Source: Phenylobacterium sp. (GTDB taxonomy: Bacteria > Pseudomonadota > Alphaproteobacteria > Caulobacterales > Caulobacteraceae). From it: a DNA stretch of 7,342 nt. The notes beneath the pieces were generated by a model. That model was not told the origin of the DNA. It made no database searches and saw nothing but the letters and a program-made list of their open reading frames with translations. This document shows positions 1 to 7,014 of the stretch, piece by piece. The stretch covers positions 1-7,342 of the forward strand of contig JAQGIJ010000018.1 in the NCBI GenBank assembly GCA_028291285.1, written 5' to 3'. A program made the position numbers and the translations under genes. How positions within the stretch are numbered: position 1 is the first letter of the stretch; each line of letters starts with the position of its first letter.

Positions 1-512
1 TCGACGGCCCCTACGTCCCCGGCGAGCGCGCCATGCTGAAGATCAAGCGCATGCGCACCGCCGACTGCGTGGTGGGGGGCTTCCGCTATGAGCAGGGCGG
101 ACGCGAGGTCGGCTCGCTGCTGCTGGGGCTCTACGATGACGAAGGGCGCCTGAACCACGTGGGCTTCACCTCGACCATCTCCAACGCCGAGCGGGCGGCG
201 CTGACGCGCAGGCTCGAGGCGCTGGCGGGCGGCGAGGGCTTCACGGGCTCGGCGCCCGGCGGGCCCAGCCGCTGGAGCAACGAGCGGGCCACCGAATGGA
301 CGCCGCTGCGGCCCGAGCTGGTGGTCGAGGTCCGCTACGACCACGTGACCGGCGGCCGCTTCCGCCACGGTACCAAGCTCCTGCGCTGGCGCCCGGACAA
401 GAGCCCGCGCCAGTGCACGCTGGATCAGCTGCGGCCCGAAGCGGCCCCGAAGCGGCTGGTGCAGGCGCTGAAGACGGCGGCGACCGGCGCCGGGGGCGAC
501 CTGTCGGCCTGA
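1..512 (+). CDS. ligC: ATP-dependent DNA ligase, LigC type (C-terminal part only)
   Basis: This is the 3' end of a gene that begins before the window; the reading frame is open from base 3 (DGPYVPGERA...) to TGA at 510-512, about 169 residues. The protein seals nicks in DNA using ATP through an enzyme-adenylate intermediate. What is visible is nucleotidyltransferase motif V (LKIKR, then TADCVVGGFR), followed by the OB-fold domain (GSLLLGLYDDEGRLNHVG, then RPELVVEVRYDH) and an RWRPDK segment that fits motif VI near the C-terminus. The order and wording closely resemble mycobacterial LigC from memory, rather than LigD with its polymerase and nuclease domains or NAD-dependent LigA. LigC-type enzymes are accessory ligases linked to repair, while LigA handles replication. 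The adenylation lysine (motif I) lies outside the window, so catalytic integrity cannot be judged. The gene ends 55 bases before prfC, on the same strand. Confidence 0.9.
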   Translation, partial: DGPYVPGERAMLKIKRMRTADCVVGGFRYEQGGREVGSLLLGLYDDEGRLNHVGFTSTISNAERAALTRRLEALAGGEGFTGSAPGGPSRWSNERATEWTPLRPELVVEVRYDHVTGGRFRHGTKLLRWRPDKSPRQCTLDQLRPEAAPKRLVQALKTAATGAGGDLSA

Positions 513-526
513 TCGGCCGCGACGCG

Positions 527-544
527 GCGCATTTGCGTATGCGC
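527..544. repeat. Short inverted repeat between ligC and prfC
   Basis: GCGCAT (527-532) and ATGCGC (539-544) form a perfect 6-bp dyad with a 6-base spacer, in the 55-base gap between the ligase stop and the prfC start. There is no T-tract after it, so it is not a convincing intrinsic terminator. It could be a weak operator, or chance in GC-rich DNA. Confidence 0.25.
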
Positions 545-567
545 GCCTCGCACGCTACCTGCCGCCC

Positions 568-2166
568 ATGAGCAACTCCCCCGCAGCGGAAGCCGCCCGC
601 AGGCGCACCTTCGCGATCATCTCGCACCCCGACGCCGGCAAGACCACCCTCACCGAGAACCTTCTTTTGGCCGGCGGCGCGATCCGCGCGGCGGGCCAGG
701 TCCGCGCCCGCGGCGAGAACCGGCGCACCCGCTCCGACTGGATGAAGATCGAGCGCGAGCGGGGCATTTCCGTCTCCGCCAGCGTGATGACGTTCGACCA
801 CGACGGGTTGATGTTCAACCTGCTGGACACTCCCGGCCACGAGGACTTCTCAGAAGACACCTACCGTACGCTCACCGCGGCCGACGCCGCGGTGATGGTG
901 CTGGACGCGGCCAAGGGCATCGAGCCGCAGACCCTGAAGCTCTTCGAGGTCTGCCGCCTGCGCGACATCCCGATCGTCACCTTCATCAACAAGATGGACC
1001 GCGAGGCGCAGGATCCGTTCGCCCTCCTCGACGAGATCGCGTCCAAGCTGGCGCTCGATCCCGCGCCGCTCTACTGGCCGGCGGGCTCCGGCGGACGATT
1101 CCGCGGGATGATGGACCTCAGGCGCGAGCGCTTCATCCCCTTCACCAAGAAGGGATCGGACCCGCACGAGGGGCATCCCGAGCCGGTCGCCTTCCGCGGC
1201 AACGCCATCGTCGGCTATCTCGACGAGGAGGAGCAGGGCGAGCTGGAGGAAGGCGCCATGCTCGTGCAGGAGGCGGCCAAGCCCTTCGACCCGCAAGCCT
1301 TCCTGGAAGGCCACATGACGCCGGTGTTCTTCGGATCGGCGCTGCGGCACTTCGGCGTGGACGAGCTGCTGGAGGGCCTGGGCGCCTACGCCCCACCGCC
1401 GAAGCCGGTGCGGGCGGTGAAGTCGGGCGACGAGACCCATGTCGCCCCAGGCGACCGGGAAGTCTCCGGTTTCGTCTTCAAGATCCAGGCGAACATGGAT
1501 CCCAACCACCGCGACCGCGTGGCCTTCCTGCGGCTGACCTCCGGACGGTTCAACCGGGGAATGAAGCTGAAGGTGCAGAACACCGGCCGGCAGCTCTCCG
1601 TGAACGCGCCCATCATGTTCTTCGCCTCGGACCGCGAGCTCGCCGAGGAGGCCTTCGCCGGCGACGTCATCGGCATTCCGAACCATGGCGTGCTGCGGGT
1701 CGGCGACAGCCTCTCGGAAAGCGGGACGCTGCGCTTCGCGGGCCTGCCCAACTTCGCGCCCGAGATCCTGCAGCGCGTGCGGGTGAAGGACCCGCTCAAG
1801 GCCAAGCACCTGAAGAAGGCGCTCGAGGGCCTGGCGGAGGAGGGGGTGACCCAGCTCTTCCGACCAGTGATCGGCGCGGACTTCATCGTGGGCGCCGTCG
1901 GCCCGCTCCAGTTCGAGGTGATGGCCGACCGATTGGCCAACGAATACCAGCTGGAAGTCATCTTCGAAGCCAGCCCCTACGCCGAGGCGCGCTGGCTCTC
2001 CGGCGCCAGGGCCGACGTCGAGGACTTCCAGAACAAGCACCGCGTGGCCATGGCCGTCGACATCGACGAGCAGCCCGTGTTCCTGGCCAAGTCGGCCTGG
2101 GAGCTCGGCTACGTGGCCGAGCGCTATCCGAAGGTCGGCTTCGAACGGTCGAAAGAGCGCGCCTGA
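568..2166 (+). CDS. prfC: Peptide chain release factor 3 (RF3), translational GTPase
   Basis: RF3 is a cytoplasmic GTPase that strips RF1 or RF2 from the ribosome after peptide release and so recycles them. The protein is 532 residues; E. coli RF3 has 529. The GTPase domain shows G1 SHPDAGKT (19-26), a switch region RGIS (65-68), G3 DTPGHED (87-93) and G4 NKMD (141-144). RF3-specific stretches include DFSEDTYRTLTA after G3, then GFVFKIQANMDPNHRDRVAF, PNFAPE and LIVGAVGPLQFEV-like sequence in the C-terminal domains. EF-G would be about 700 residues and starts its G1 differently, so it is excluded. The ATG at 568 fits the family N-terminus (a short lead, then RRRTFAIISH). No clear Shine-Dalgarno precedes it (bases 550-567 are pyrimidine-rich), which is common in this group. 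No damage is visible. Confidence 0.98.
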   Translation: MSNSPAAEAARRRTFAIISHPDAGKTTLTENLLLAGGAIRAAGQVRARGENRRTRSDWMKIERERGISVSASVMTFDHDGLMFNLLDTPGHEDFSEDTYRTLTAADAAVMVLDAAKGIEPQTLKLFEVCRLRDIPIVTFINKMDREAQDPFALLDEIASKLALDPAPLYWPAGSGGRFRGMMDLRRERFIPFTKKGSDPHEGHPEPVAFRGNAIVGYLDEEEQGELEEGAMLVQEAAKPFDPQAFLEGHMTPVFFGSALRHFGVDELLEGLGAYAPPPKPVRAVKSGDETHVAPGDREVSGFVFKIQANMDPNHRDRVAFLRLTSGRFNRGMKLKVQNTGRQLSVNAPIMFFASDRELAEEAFAGDVIGIPNHGVLRVGDSLSESGTLRFAGLPNFAPEILQRVRVKDPLKAKHLKKALEGLAEEGVTQLFRPVIGADFIVGAVGPLQFEVMADRLANEYQLEVIFEASPYAEARWLSGARADVEDFQNKHRVAMAVDIDEQPVFLAKSAWELGYVAERYPKVGFERSKERA

Positions 2167-2228
2167 ACGGCCACGGCGATCTTGCGGCGCGACCGCGTGG
2201 CGTGCAGAACGACGTTCGTTAAGTTCGC

Positions 2229-2235
2229 AGGGAGG
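2229..2235 (+). promoter_or_regulatory. Ribosome binding site of the GST gene
   Basis: AGGGAGG lies five bases before the ATG at 2241 and fixes that start. It is the strongest Shine-Dalgarno in the left half of the window, in contrast to prfC and the repeat-protein gene, which lack one. Confidence 0.75.
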
Positions 2236-2240
2236 CCGCC

Positions 2241-2882
2241 ATGCTCACCGTCCACCATCTCGGTGTTTCGCAGTCGGAGCGCATCGTCTGGCTCTGCGAG
2301 GAGCTGGAGATCCCCTACGAGCTGAAGCGCTACGACCGCGATCCGCAAACCCGCCTGGCGCCGCCGGAGTACAAGGCGCTTCATCCGCTGGGTACGGCGC
2401 CCATCATCACGGACGGCCAGGTGGTCCTGCCCGAGTCCGCGGCGATCATGGAGTACATCATCGGCAAGTACGGCGACGGGCGGCTCGCCATCGGTCCGGA
2501 CAGGCCGAACTTCGCCGACTTCCTGTTCTGGTTCCATTTCGCCAACGGCAGCTTCATGCCGAGCCAGATGGGCGCCATGATCGCGGCTCGGCCGCCGGGG
2601 GCGGAGGAGAGCCCGCGGGCGAAGATGATGCGCGACCGCAGCGACCGCGCCTGGCGGCTCGTCGAACAGCGTCTGGGCGAGACGCGCTATTTCGCCGGCG
2701 AAGAGTTCACCGCCGCGGATATCATCATGGTCTTCCCACTCACGACCATGCGAGCCTTCATGCAGAAGGGCCTCGACGAGTATCCCAACCTCCGCGGCTA
2801 TCTGCAGCGGATCGGCGAGCGGCCCGCCTATCAGCGCGCCATGAAGAAGGGCGACCCACAGATGGCGCCGATGCTGGCCTGA
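2241..2882 (+). CDS. Glutathione S-transferase family protein
   Basis: A 213-residue protein of normal length for a cytosolic GST. The N-terminal thioredoxin-like domain (about 1-80) has the start VHHLGVSQSERIVWLCEEL with candidate active-site serines S10/S12, the cis-proline in GTAP (P54) and the glutathione-contacting pair PES (E65, S66). The C-terminal helical domain (about 90-205) carries FAGEEFTAADI with the conserved N-capping T157-x-x-D160. These proteins conjugate or reduce electrophiles with glutathione, or act as peroxidases; the exact substrate cannot be read from the sequence. It starts 74 bases after prfC on the same strand, with its own good ribosome binding site, so it may share the prfC transcript or have its own promoter in the gap. 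No signal peptide, so cytoplasmic. Confidence 0.92.
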   Translation: MLTVHHLGVSQSERIVWLCEELEIPYELKRYDRDPQTRLAPPEYKALHPLGTAPIITDGQVVLPESAAIMEYIIGKYGDGRLAIGPDRPNFADFLFWFHFANGSFMPSQMGAMIAARPPGAEESPRAKMMRDRSDRAWRLVEQRLGETRYFAGEEFTAADIIMVFPLTTMRAFMQKGLDEYPNLRGYLQRIGERPAYQRAMKKGDPQMAPMLA

Positions 2883-2941
2883 GGCCCCAAGTCGCCGCCT
2901 GCTGTAGAGGCGGTGGAACGGGCTCTCTCCCCGCGCTTTTA

Positions 2942-2975
2942 TTGTGTATGGCAAGCTTCTGTTAACCATACACAA
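2942..2975. repeat. Perfect 10-bp dyad, operator-like
   Basis: TTGTGTATGG (2942-2951) and CCATACACAA (2966-2975) are exact reverse complements separated by 14 bases, with arm centres 24 bp apart. The dyad sits in an AT-rich island (about 35% GC over 2937-2999 by hand count) in otherwise very GC-rich DNA. The right arm overlaps the TTAACCAT element. A long spacer and no following T-run make a terminator unlikely; a binding site for a dimeric regulator is the simplest reading. Confidence 0.55.
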
Positions 2976-2995
2976 GAAGTTAAGGGATTGTTAAA
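2962..2995 (+). promoter_or_regulatory. CtrA-type binding sites upstream of the repeat-protein gene
   Basis: Three TTAA elements occur at 2962-2965, 2980-2983 and 2991-2994. The last two form TTAAGGGATTGTTAAAC, which matches the CtrA full box TTAA-N7-TTAA (consensus ends TTAAC; here TTAAAC). The first is TTAACCAT, the described CtrA half-site. CtrA is the master cell-cycle response regulator of Caulobacter and relatives; a box at the -35 position usually means activation by CtrA~P. Placed that way, transcription would begin near 3020-3030, close to the ATG at 3024. Spacing and motif are seen directly; binding is inferred. Confidence 0.6.
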
Positions 2996-3023
2996 CTCCT
3001 CGGCTCCGAGTTTGCTGCTGGCG

Positions 3024-4460
3024 ATGATAGCCCAAGCGGATCGTCTCATTGCGGGACGTCTGCGCGATCGGAGCCGCGCCATGTTCGAACTGGGTCGGGA
3101 GCTGAAGCGTCTGTTCGGCGCGGAGCCTGCACATGGCTCCGGCGAGGGCCTGACCGGCGGCGACGGCTCGCTCCTGGAGCTCCTGGACCTCAACCTGCTG
3201 CTGCAGGAAGGCCGTTCGGCGGACGCCGCGGCGGGACGGATCGGCGCCAAGGACCGCCCGCAGCGCCGGCTCGAAGCGGCCCTCGTGTGGCGCGAGGCCG
3301 CCCGGCGGACCGGCGACATCGCGCAGCTGCGCAAGGCGGCCGCGACGGCCGAGGCCGCCGCGGGCCTGATCGATCCCGCGCGCCGTCCCGACGCCTGGGC
3401 GCGCGCCCGCTGCGAACAGGCTTTCTGCGCGCTTTCCGGCGCGGAGCTGTTTGGCGACCTGGGGCTGAACGCCGCCGCCGAGGTGGCCTTCCGCGAAGCC
3501 CGCGCCAGCGCGCGCGGGGGTCTGGCGGCGCCGCTGGCCGATGCCGGTCTGGCGGCGATCGCCGGGCGCGAGGCCCTGACCCGCGCCAGCGTCGAGGAGG
3601 CCTTCGCCCTCGCCGACCGCTTCACCGCGCCGATCACGGCGCTCGACGCGCTGAGCCGCCGCATTGCCGCAGCTCGCGCGCTGGCGGCCGAGGCGCGGCT
3701 GATCCGCGCCGACCTGCTCTGCGGCTTCGGCGCCCGGCTGAAGAGCGACATACTCCTGAAACGCGCCGTGGATGACGCCGCGGCGGCCTCGCGCCGCCTC
3801 AATCCCGACCACGAGCCGCTCACCTGGGCCCGCGCCGAAGTCATGCGCGGCCAGGCGTTGACGCTCTGGGGCGAGCTCACAGGGGACGTGGAGGCGGTCG
3901 CCGGCGCCGCCGCCGTCCTGGCCGAAGCCCTCGAGCACCTCACCCGCGACCATAGCCCGCTCGACTGGGCGCGCGCCCAGCTGTCGCTGGCCGAGACCCT
4001 GCAGGTGCTGGGCGAGGTCTGCGGCGAGGGGCAGGCGTTCGAGCAAGCCGTGACCTGCTACGACCGCGCCAACCTGGTGCTGAAGGCGATCCCGGCCATG
4101 CCGCTGCGCGGCCTCGCCGCCAGCGCCCGCGCGGTGTGCCTGGCCCGCACGGCCGAGATGACCGGCGACCTTGCTGTGCTCGACATCGCCGAGGCCGCCA
4201 TGAAGATCGAGCTCACCGTCCTGCAGGCCCGGCGGGACCCGGTGGGCTGGGCGGTGGCGCAGCTGCACCTGGCCCGGCTCTACGAGGCGCGCCTCGACCT
4301 CACCGGGCGGGACCGCGGCCAGCGCGCCGCGGCGATTATCGCCCTCGAAGCCGCCCTCGACGTCTTCGCCGACGAGGGCCTGCGGACCCTCACCGTCATG
4401 GCCTCGGACGCGCTCGAGCGCCTGCGCGTCGAGGGATCCCGCGCCCGGCGAACGGTCTGA
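3024..4460 (+). CDS. Helical-repeat (TPR-like) protein of unknown function
   Basis: Using ATG 3024 the protein has 478 residues, rich in Ala, Leu and Arg, with no signal peptide or membrane segment. A degenerate unit of the form P-L-x-W-A-x-A-x-x-x-L-(8-10)-G-E-x-T-G recurs every 46-48 residues, with the Pro at about 265, 312, 360 and 406, and weaker in-phase copies at about 79, 122 and 170. The pattern resembles tetratricopeptide arrays of the DWAxxQxxLGxxLxxLGExxxG kind seen in many alphaproteobacteria, which act as protein-binding scaffolds. No catalytic or effector domain is visible. The frame is open back to an ATG at 2913, but that extension would translate the AT-rich CtrA/dyad region, so I reject it. 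ATG 3081, preceded by GGAG at 3070-3073 (7-base spacing), is a serious alternative (459 residues); ATG 3024 has no Shine-Dalgarno and could be leaderless. Expression is probably cell-cycle controlled through the sites at 2962-2995. Confidence 0.7.
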   Translation: MIAQADRLIAGRLRDRSRAMFELGRELKRLFGAEPAHGSGEGLTGGDGSLLELLDLNLLLQEGRSADAAAGRIGAKDRPQRRLEAALVWREAARRTGDIAQLRKAAATAEAAAGLIDPARRPDAWARARCEQAFCALSGAELFGDLGLNAAAEVAFREARASARGGLAAPLADAGLAAIAGREALTRASVEEAFALADRFTAPITALDALSRRIAAARALAAEARLIRADLLCGFGARLKSDILLKRAVDDAAAASRRLNPDHEPLTWARAEVMRGQALTLWGELTGDVEAVAGAAAVLAEALEHLTRDHSPLDWARAQLSLAETLQVLGEVCGEGQAFEQAVTCYDRANLVLKAIPAMPLRGLAASARAVCLARTAEMTGDLAVLDIAEAAMKIELTVLQARRDPVGWAVAQLHLARLYEARLDLTGRDRGQRAAAIIALEAALDVFADEGLRTLTVMASDALERLRVEGSRARRTV

Positions 4461-4461
4461 G

Positions 4462-5229
4462 CTAGCGCCCACGCCACCAGCGCAGGCCGGCGCGCTCGAC
4501 CGCCTCCAGGGCGGCGTGGAAGGCTACGCCCATGACCCCCAGCACCGCCAGGGCGGCGATCATCCGGTCGGTCTGCAGCTTGTTCCCGGCGTCGAGGATC
4601 TGCCAGGCGAGCCCCCGGACGCCGCCCGAGCCCGCGCCGAATTCCGCCACCACAGCGCCGATGATGGCGAGGCCCGCGCCAACCTTGTGGCCCTCCAGCA
4701 GGAAGGGCACGGCTGAGGGCAGGCGAAGGCGGGTCACCCGACGCCAACGGCTTGCGCCATAGAGGTCGAAAAGGCGTTCGAGATCCGGGTCGGCCGAGCG
4801 CAGCCCCGTGACCGCGCCCGAGAAGATCGGGAAGAAGGCGACCAGCACGGCCAGCGCGACGATCGCCCGCTGCGGATGGTCGATACCGGCCCAGATCAGC
4901 ACCAGGGGGGCGATGGCGATCACCGGGGTCACCTGGATGACCGAGGCCAGCGGCCGGACGGCGCGCTCCAGCAGGGGGTTGAGCCCGATCGCCACGGCCA
5001 GCGCCTGGGCTACCAGGCTTGCGATCACCAGGGCGGCCAGCGCCACCGAGAGGGTGCGCCAGGCCGCGCTCGCCAGCGCCGGCAGATCCTGGACCAGCGC
5101 TCGCGCTACGGCCGAGGGCGGCGGCAGGAAGTAGGCGGGCACGTGCTGCGCCCGACAGGCGATCTCCCAGGCGGCCAGCAGCAGCCCTAAGAGCGCGACC
5201 GGCGCGAGCCGCTCGGCGATCCGGCTCAT
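4462..5229 (-). CDS. ABC importer permease, SsuC/TauC type
   Basis: A 255-residue inner-membrane protein forming the channel of the importer encoded by this operon. About six hydrophobic segments are visible, near residues 8-25, 57-83, 95-116, 121-142, 177-199 and 221-242. The cytoplasmic coupling loop at about 154-176 (DLYGASRWRRVTRLRLPSAVP) is the EAA motif that contacts the ATPase. The length and the FLPPPSAV segment near the N-terminus are typical of nitrate/sulfonate/taurine/HMP-class permeases (binding-protein-dependent transport family BPD_transp_1). The ATG at 5229 overlaps the ATPase stop in an ATGA junction, so translation is probably coupled. It is the last gene of the operon, and its TAG (complement of 4462-4464) is one base from the stop of the convergent repeat-protein gene. 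Confidence 0.93.
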   Translation of the reverse strand: MSRIAERLAPVALLGLLLAAWEIACRAQHVPAYFLPPPSAVARALVQDLPALASAAWRTLSVALAALVIASLVAQALAVAIGLNPLLERAVRPLASVIQVTPVIAIAPLVLIWAGIDHPQRAIVALAVLVAFFPIFSGAVTGLRSADPDLERLFDLYGASRWRRVTRLRLPSAVPFLLEGHKVGAGLAIIGAVVAEFGAGSGGVRGLAWQILDAGNKLQTDRMIAALAVLGVMGVAFHAALEAVERAGLRWWRGR

Positions 5230-5966
5230 CGTGCGCCCGCCTGCGCGAGCAGTCCCGAGACACGCTCGACCGTCGCGCGGAACTCGGCGCTGGTGCGGAA
5301 GCCCGCCGGCCGCGGCGTCTCCCCGGCCACCGGGACCTCGCCGGCCAGCCGGCCCGGGCCCGGCGTCATCACCACCACCCGCGAGGCCATGTAGACGGCC
5401 TCCTCGACATTGTGCGTGACGAAGACGATCGCGGGCCGCGACGCCGCCCAGAGCTTCAGTACGTCGTCGGCCAGCGTGCGGCGGGTGATCTCGTCGAGCG
5501 CGGCGAACGGCTCGTCCAGCAGAAGCAGCCGAGGCTCGGTGACCAGGGCGCGCGCCAGCGAAACCCGCATCGCCATGCCGCCGGAGAGCTGGGCCGGCCG
5601 CGCCCGCTCCGCCCCGGCCAGGCCCACCCGCGCCAGCGCCTCGTCGGCGCGCCGCGCCGCCGCCTCCCGCCCGACACCCGCCAGCTCCAGCGGCAGCGCC
5701 GCATTGGCCCGCGCGCTCAGCCAGGGCGCCAGCGTCGGCGCCTGGAAGACGACCGCGGTCTCGCCGCGTCCGGGCGTACGGATGACCTCGCCGCGCGTCG
5801 GCGCCTCCAGCCCGGCCAGCAGGCGCATCGCCGTCGACTTGCCGCAGCCCGAGGGGCCGACCAGGGCCACGATCTCGGTGGGCGCGATCCGCAGGCTGAA
5901 CGGCCCGAGCGCGCGGCCGCGGCCCAGATAGTCGACCTCCACCGCCTCCAGGGCCGCGACGCTCAT
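5226..5966 (-). CDS. ABC importer ATP-binding protein, SsuB/TauB type
   Basis: A 246-residue ATPase subunit that powers the importer from the cytoplasmic face. All nucleotide-binding motifs are present and intact: Walker A GPSGCGKST (37-45), Q-loop glutamine Q75 in VVFQ, signature LSGGMAMR (127-134), Walker B LLLLDEP (147-153, with catalytic E152), D-loop ALD (156-158) and the switch histidine H185 in FVTHNVEEA. The THNVEEAVYMASRVVVM stretch is characteristic of the nitrate/sulfonate/taurine subfamily. The start is set at ATG 5966, because it overlaps the binding-protein stop as ATGA and gives the usual family N-terminus. The open frame continues upstream to 6233, but that part is only an off-frame reading of the binding-protein gene. 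A second ATGA overlap joins it to the permease gene. Confidence 0.95.
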   Translation of the reverse strand: MSVAALEAVEVDYLGRGRALGPFSLRIAPTEIVALVGPSGCGKSTAMRLLAGLEAPTRGEVIRTPGRGETAVVFQAPTLAPWLSARANAALPLELAGVGREAAARRADEALARVGLAGAERARPAQLSGGMAMRVSLARALVTEPRLLLLDEPFAALDEITRRTLADDVLKLWAASRPAIVFVTHNVEEAVYMASRVVVMTPGPGRLAGEVPVAGETPRPAGFRTSAEFRATVERVSGLLAQAGAR

Positions 5967-6964
5967 TTCCCCACGAACTGCAGGGTGTAGGCGCGCTTGT
6001 AGTCCAGCGCCTTCGGATAGACGCCCTGGCTCACCGCGATGTCGTAGAAGGTTTTCCAGCGGGCGTCGGTCATGGCCCCGACGCCAAGCGTCTTGGCGTC
6101 GCCAGAGTCGACGATGCCGTAGGCCCGCATCTTCTCGCGCGCCTGATCCAGCACGTCCTGCGTCATCTCCGGATTGTCCTTGCGGATCAGTGCGTCGCCG
6201 GGCTTGGGGTCGCCGTAGAGGTAGTCGCGCCAACCCTTGGCGCTGGCCTCGACGAACGCCTTCACCGCGGCCGGATTCTTGGCGATGAGGCTGTCGGGCG
6301 CCAGCGCCATGGTGGCGTAGCTGGGGTAGCCGTTGTCGGCGAGCAGGAAGACCATCGGCTTCAGCCCCGCCGCCTTCTCGATGGTGTAGGGCTCGCTCGT
6401 CACATAGCCCTGCTGGGCGACGCGCTTGTCAGCCAGGAAGGGCGCGGAATTGAAGGTGTACTTGCGGATCTGGTCGTCTGCGAAGCCGTATTTCGACTTC
6501 AGCCACACCCAGAACGCCGTCACCGAAGCGTCGGAGAGCAGGATCGGGTGGCCCTTCAGGTCGGCGATGGTTCTGATCCCCTGGTCGGGATGGGCGATCA
6601 GCACCTGCGGGTCCTTCTGGAAGAAGGCCGCCACCGCCTTCACCGGCGCGCCCTGCTGCGCCAGGTTGAGCACGATGAAGCTGTTGGAGCCCATGCCCAT
6701 GTCGACGGCGCCGGCGGTCAGCAGCTGCGGCACGTTCACTCCGGGGCCGCCCTGGATGATCTTCACGTCCAGACCGCGCTTCTTGTACTCGCCCTCCGCC
6801 AGCGCCTCGTAGAAGCCGCCGTGTTCGGCCTGGGCGCGCCAGTCGGTGGCGAAGCGGATGACGGTGGGCTGTCCGGCGGCGCCCGCGCCCGCCTCCTTCT
6901 TCGCCGGCGAGCAGGCCGCCACGAGCGCCGCGAGCGCAACGGCGATGGGACGCAAGGCTTTCAT
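5963..6964 (-). CDS. ABC importer substrate-binding lipoprotein, NMT1/THI5-like (SsuA/TauA/ThiY fold)
   Basis: A 333-residue solute receptor, first gene of the importer operon. The N-terminus MKALRPIAVALAALVAAC ends in a lipobox (V15-A16-A17-C18), followed by a flexible Lys/Gly/Ala linker, so it is predicted to be a lipid-anchored periplasmic protein. The residue after the cysteine is Ser, not the inner-membrane retention signal Asp. The mature domain begins IRFATDWRAQAEHGGFYEA and contains GLDVKIIQGGPGVNVPQLLTAG-type sequence, AVDMG (86-90), and GYVTSEPY (186-193), all characteristic of the NMT1/THI5-like family. Known ligands of that family include pyrimidine (HMP) precursors, sulfonates, taurine and nitrate; the CCCFC motif of THI5-type synthases is absent, and I cannot choose a ligand. 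ATG 6964 is chosen because it gives an ideal signal peptide; a weak GGGGG ribosome site (6972-6976 region) precedes it. The upstream frame to 7246 is non-coding in composition. Confidence 0.93.
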   Translation of the reverse strand: MKALRPIAVALAALVAACSPAKKEAGAGAAGQPTVIRFATDWRAQAEHGGFYEALAEGEYKKRGLDVKIIQGGPGVNVPQLLTAGAVDMGMGSNSFIVLNLAQQGAPVKAVAAFFQKDPQVLIAHPDQGIRTIADLKGHPILLSDASVTAFWVWLKSKYGFADDQIRKYTFNSAPFLADKRVAQQGYVTSEPYTIEKAAGLKPMVFLLADNGYPSYATMALAPDSLIAKNPAAVKAFVEASAKGWRDYLYGDPKPGDALIRKDNPEMTQDVLDQAREKMRAYGIVDSGDAKTLGVGAMTDARWKTFYDIAVSQGVYPKALDYKRAYTLQFVGK

Positions 6965-7014
6965 GGCGCAACCCCCGGATCGGCGGCCGCAGGGCAGGGG
7001 CGGTCGCGCTCCTT

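Noticed and set aside
850..2040. 396-residue open frame antisense to prfC
   Set aside because: Shadow of a strongly conserved gene in GC-rich DNA; the translation has no recognisable features.
568..2166. EF-G or another translational GTPase instead of RF3
   Set aside because: The length and the RF3-specific stretches match RF3 throughout; EF-G is about 170 residues longer.
2124..2975. 283-residue open frame antisense to the GST gene
   Set aside because: It runs through a clear GST gene, and its first codons come from the AT-rich regulatory island.
2942..2975. Dyad as an intrinsic terminator of the GST gene
   Set aside because: AT-rich arms, a 14-base loop and no T-tract after the right arm; an operator is more likely.
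2991..4472. 493-residue open frame antisense to the repeat-protein gene
   Set aside because: Mirror frame of high-GC codons. The plus-strand product has regular repeats and a promoter, while this one is low-complexity and has no ribosome site.
5967..6233. 89-residue N-terminal extension of the ABC ATPase
   Set aside because: It is an off-frame reading of the binding-protein gene; the ATPase family N-terminus starts at ATG 5966, which overlaps the previous stop.
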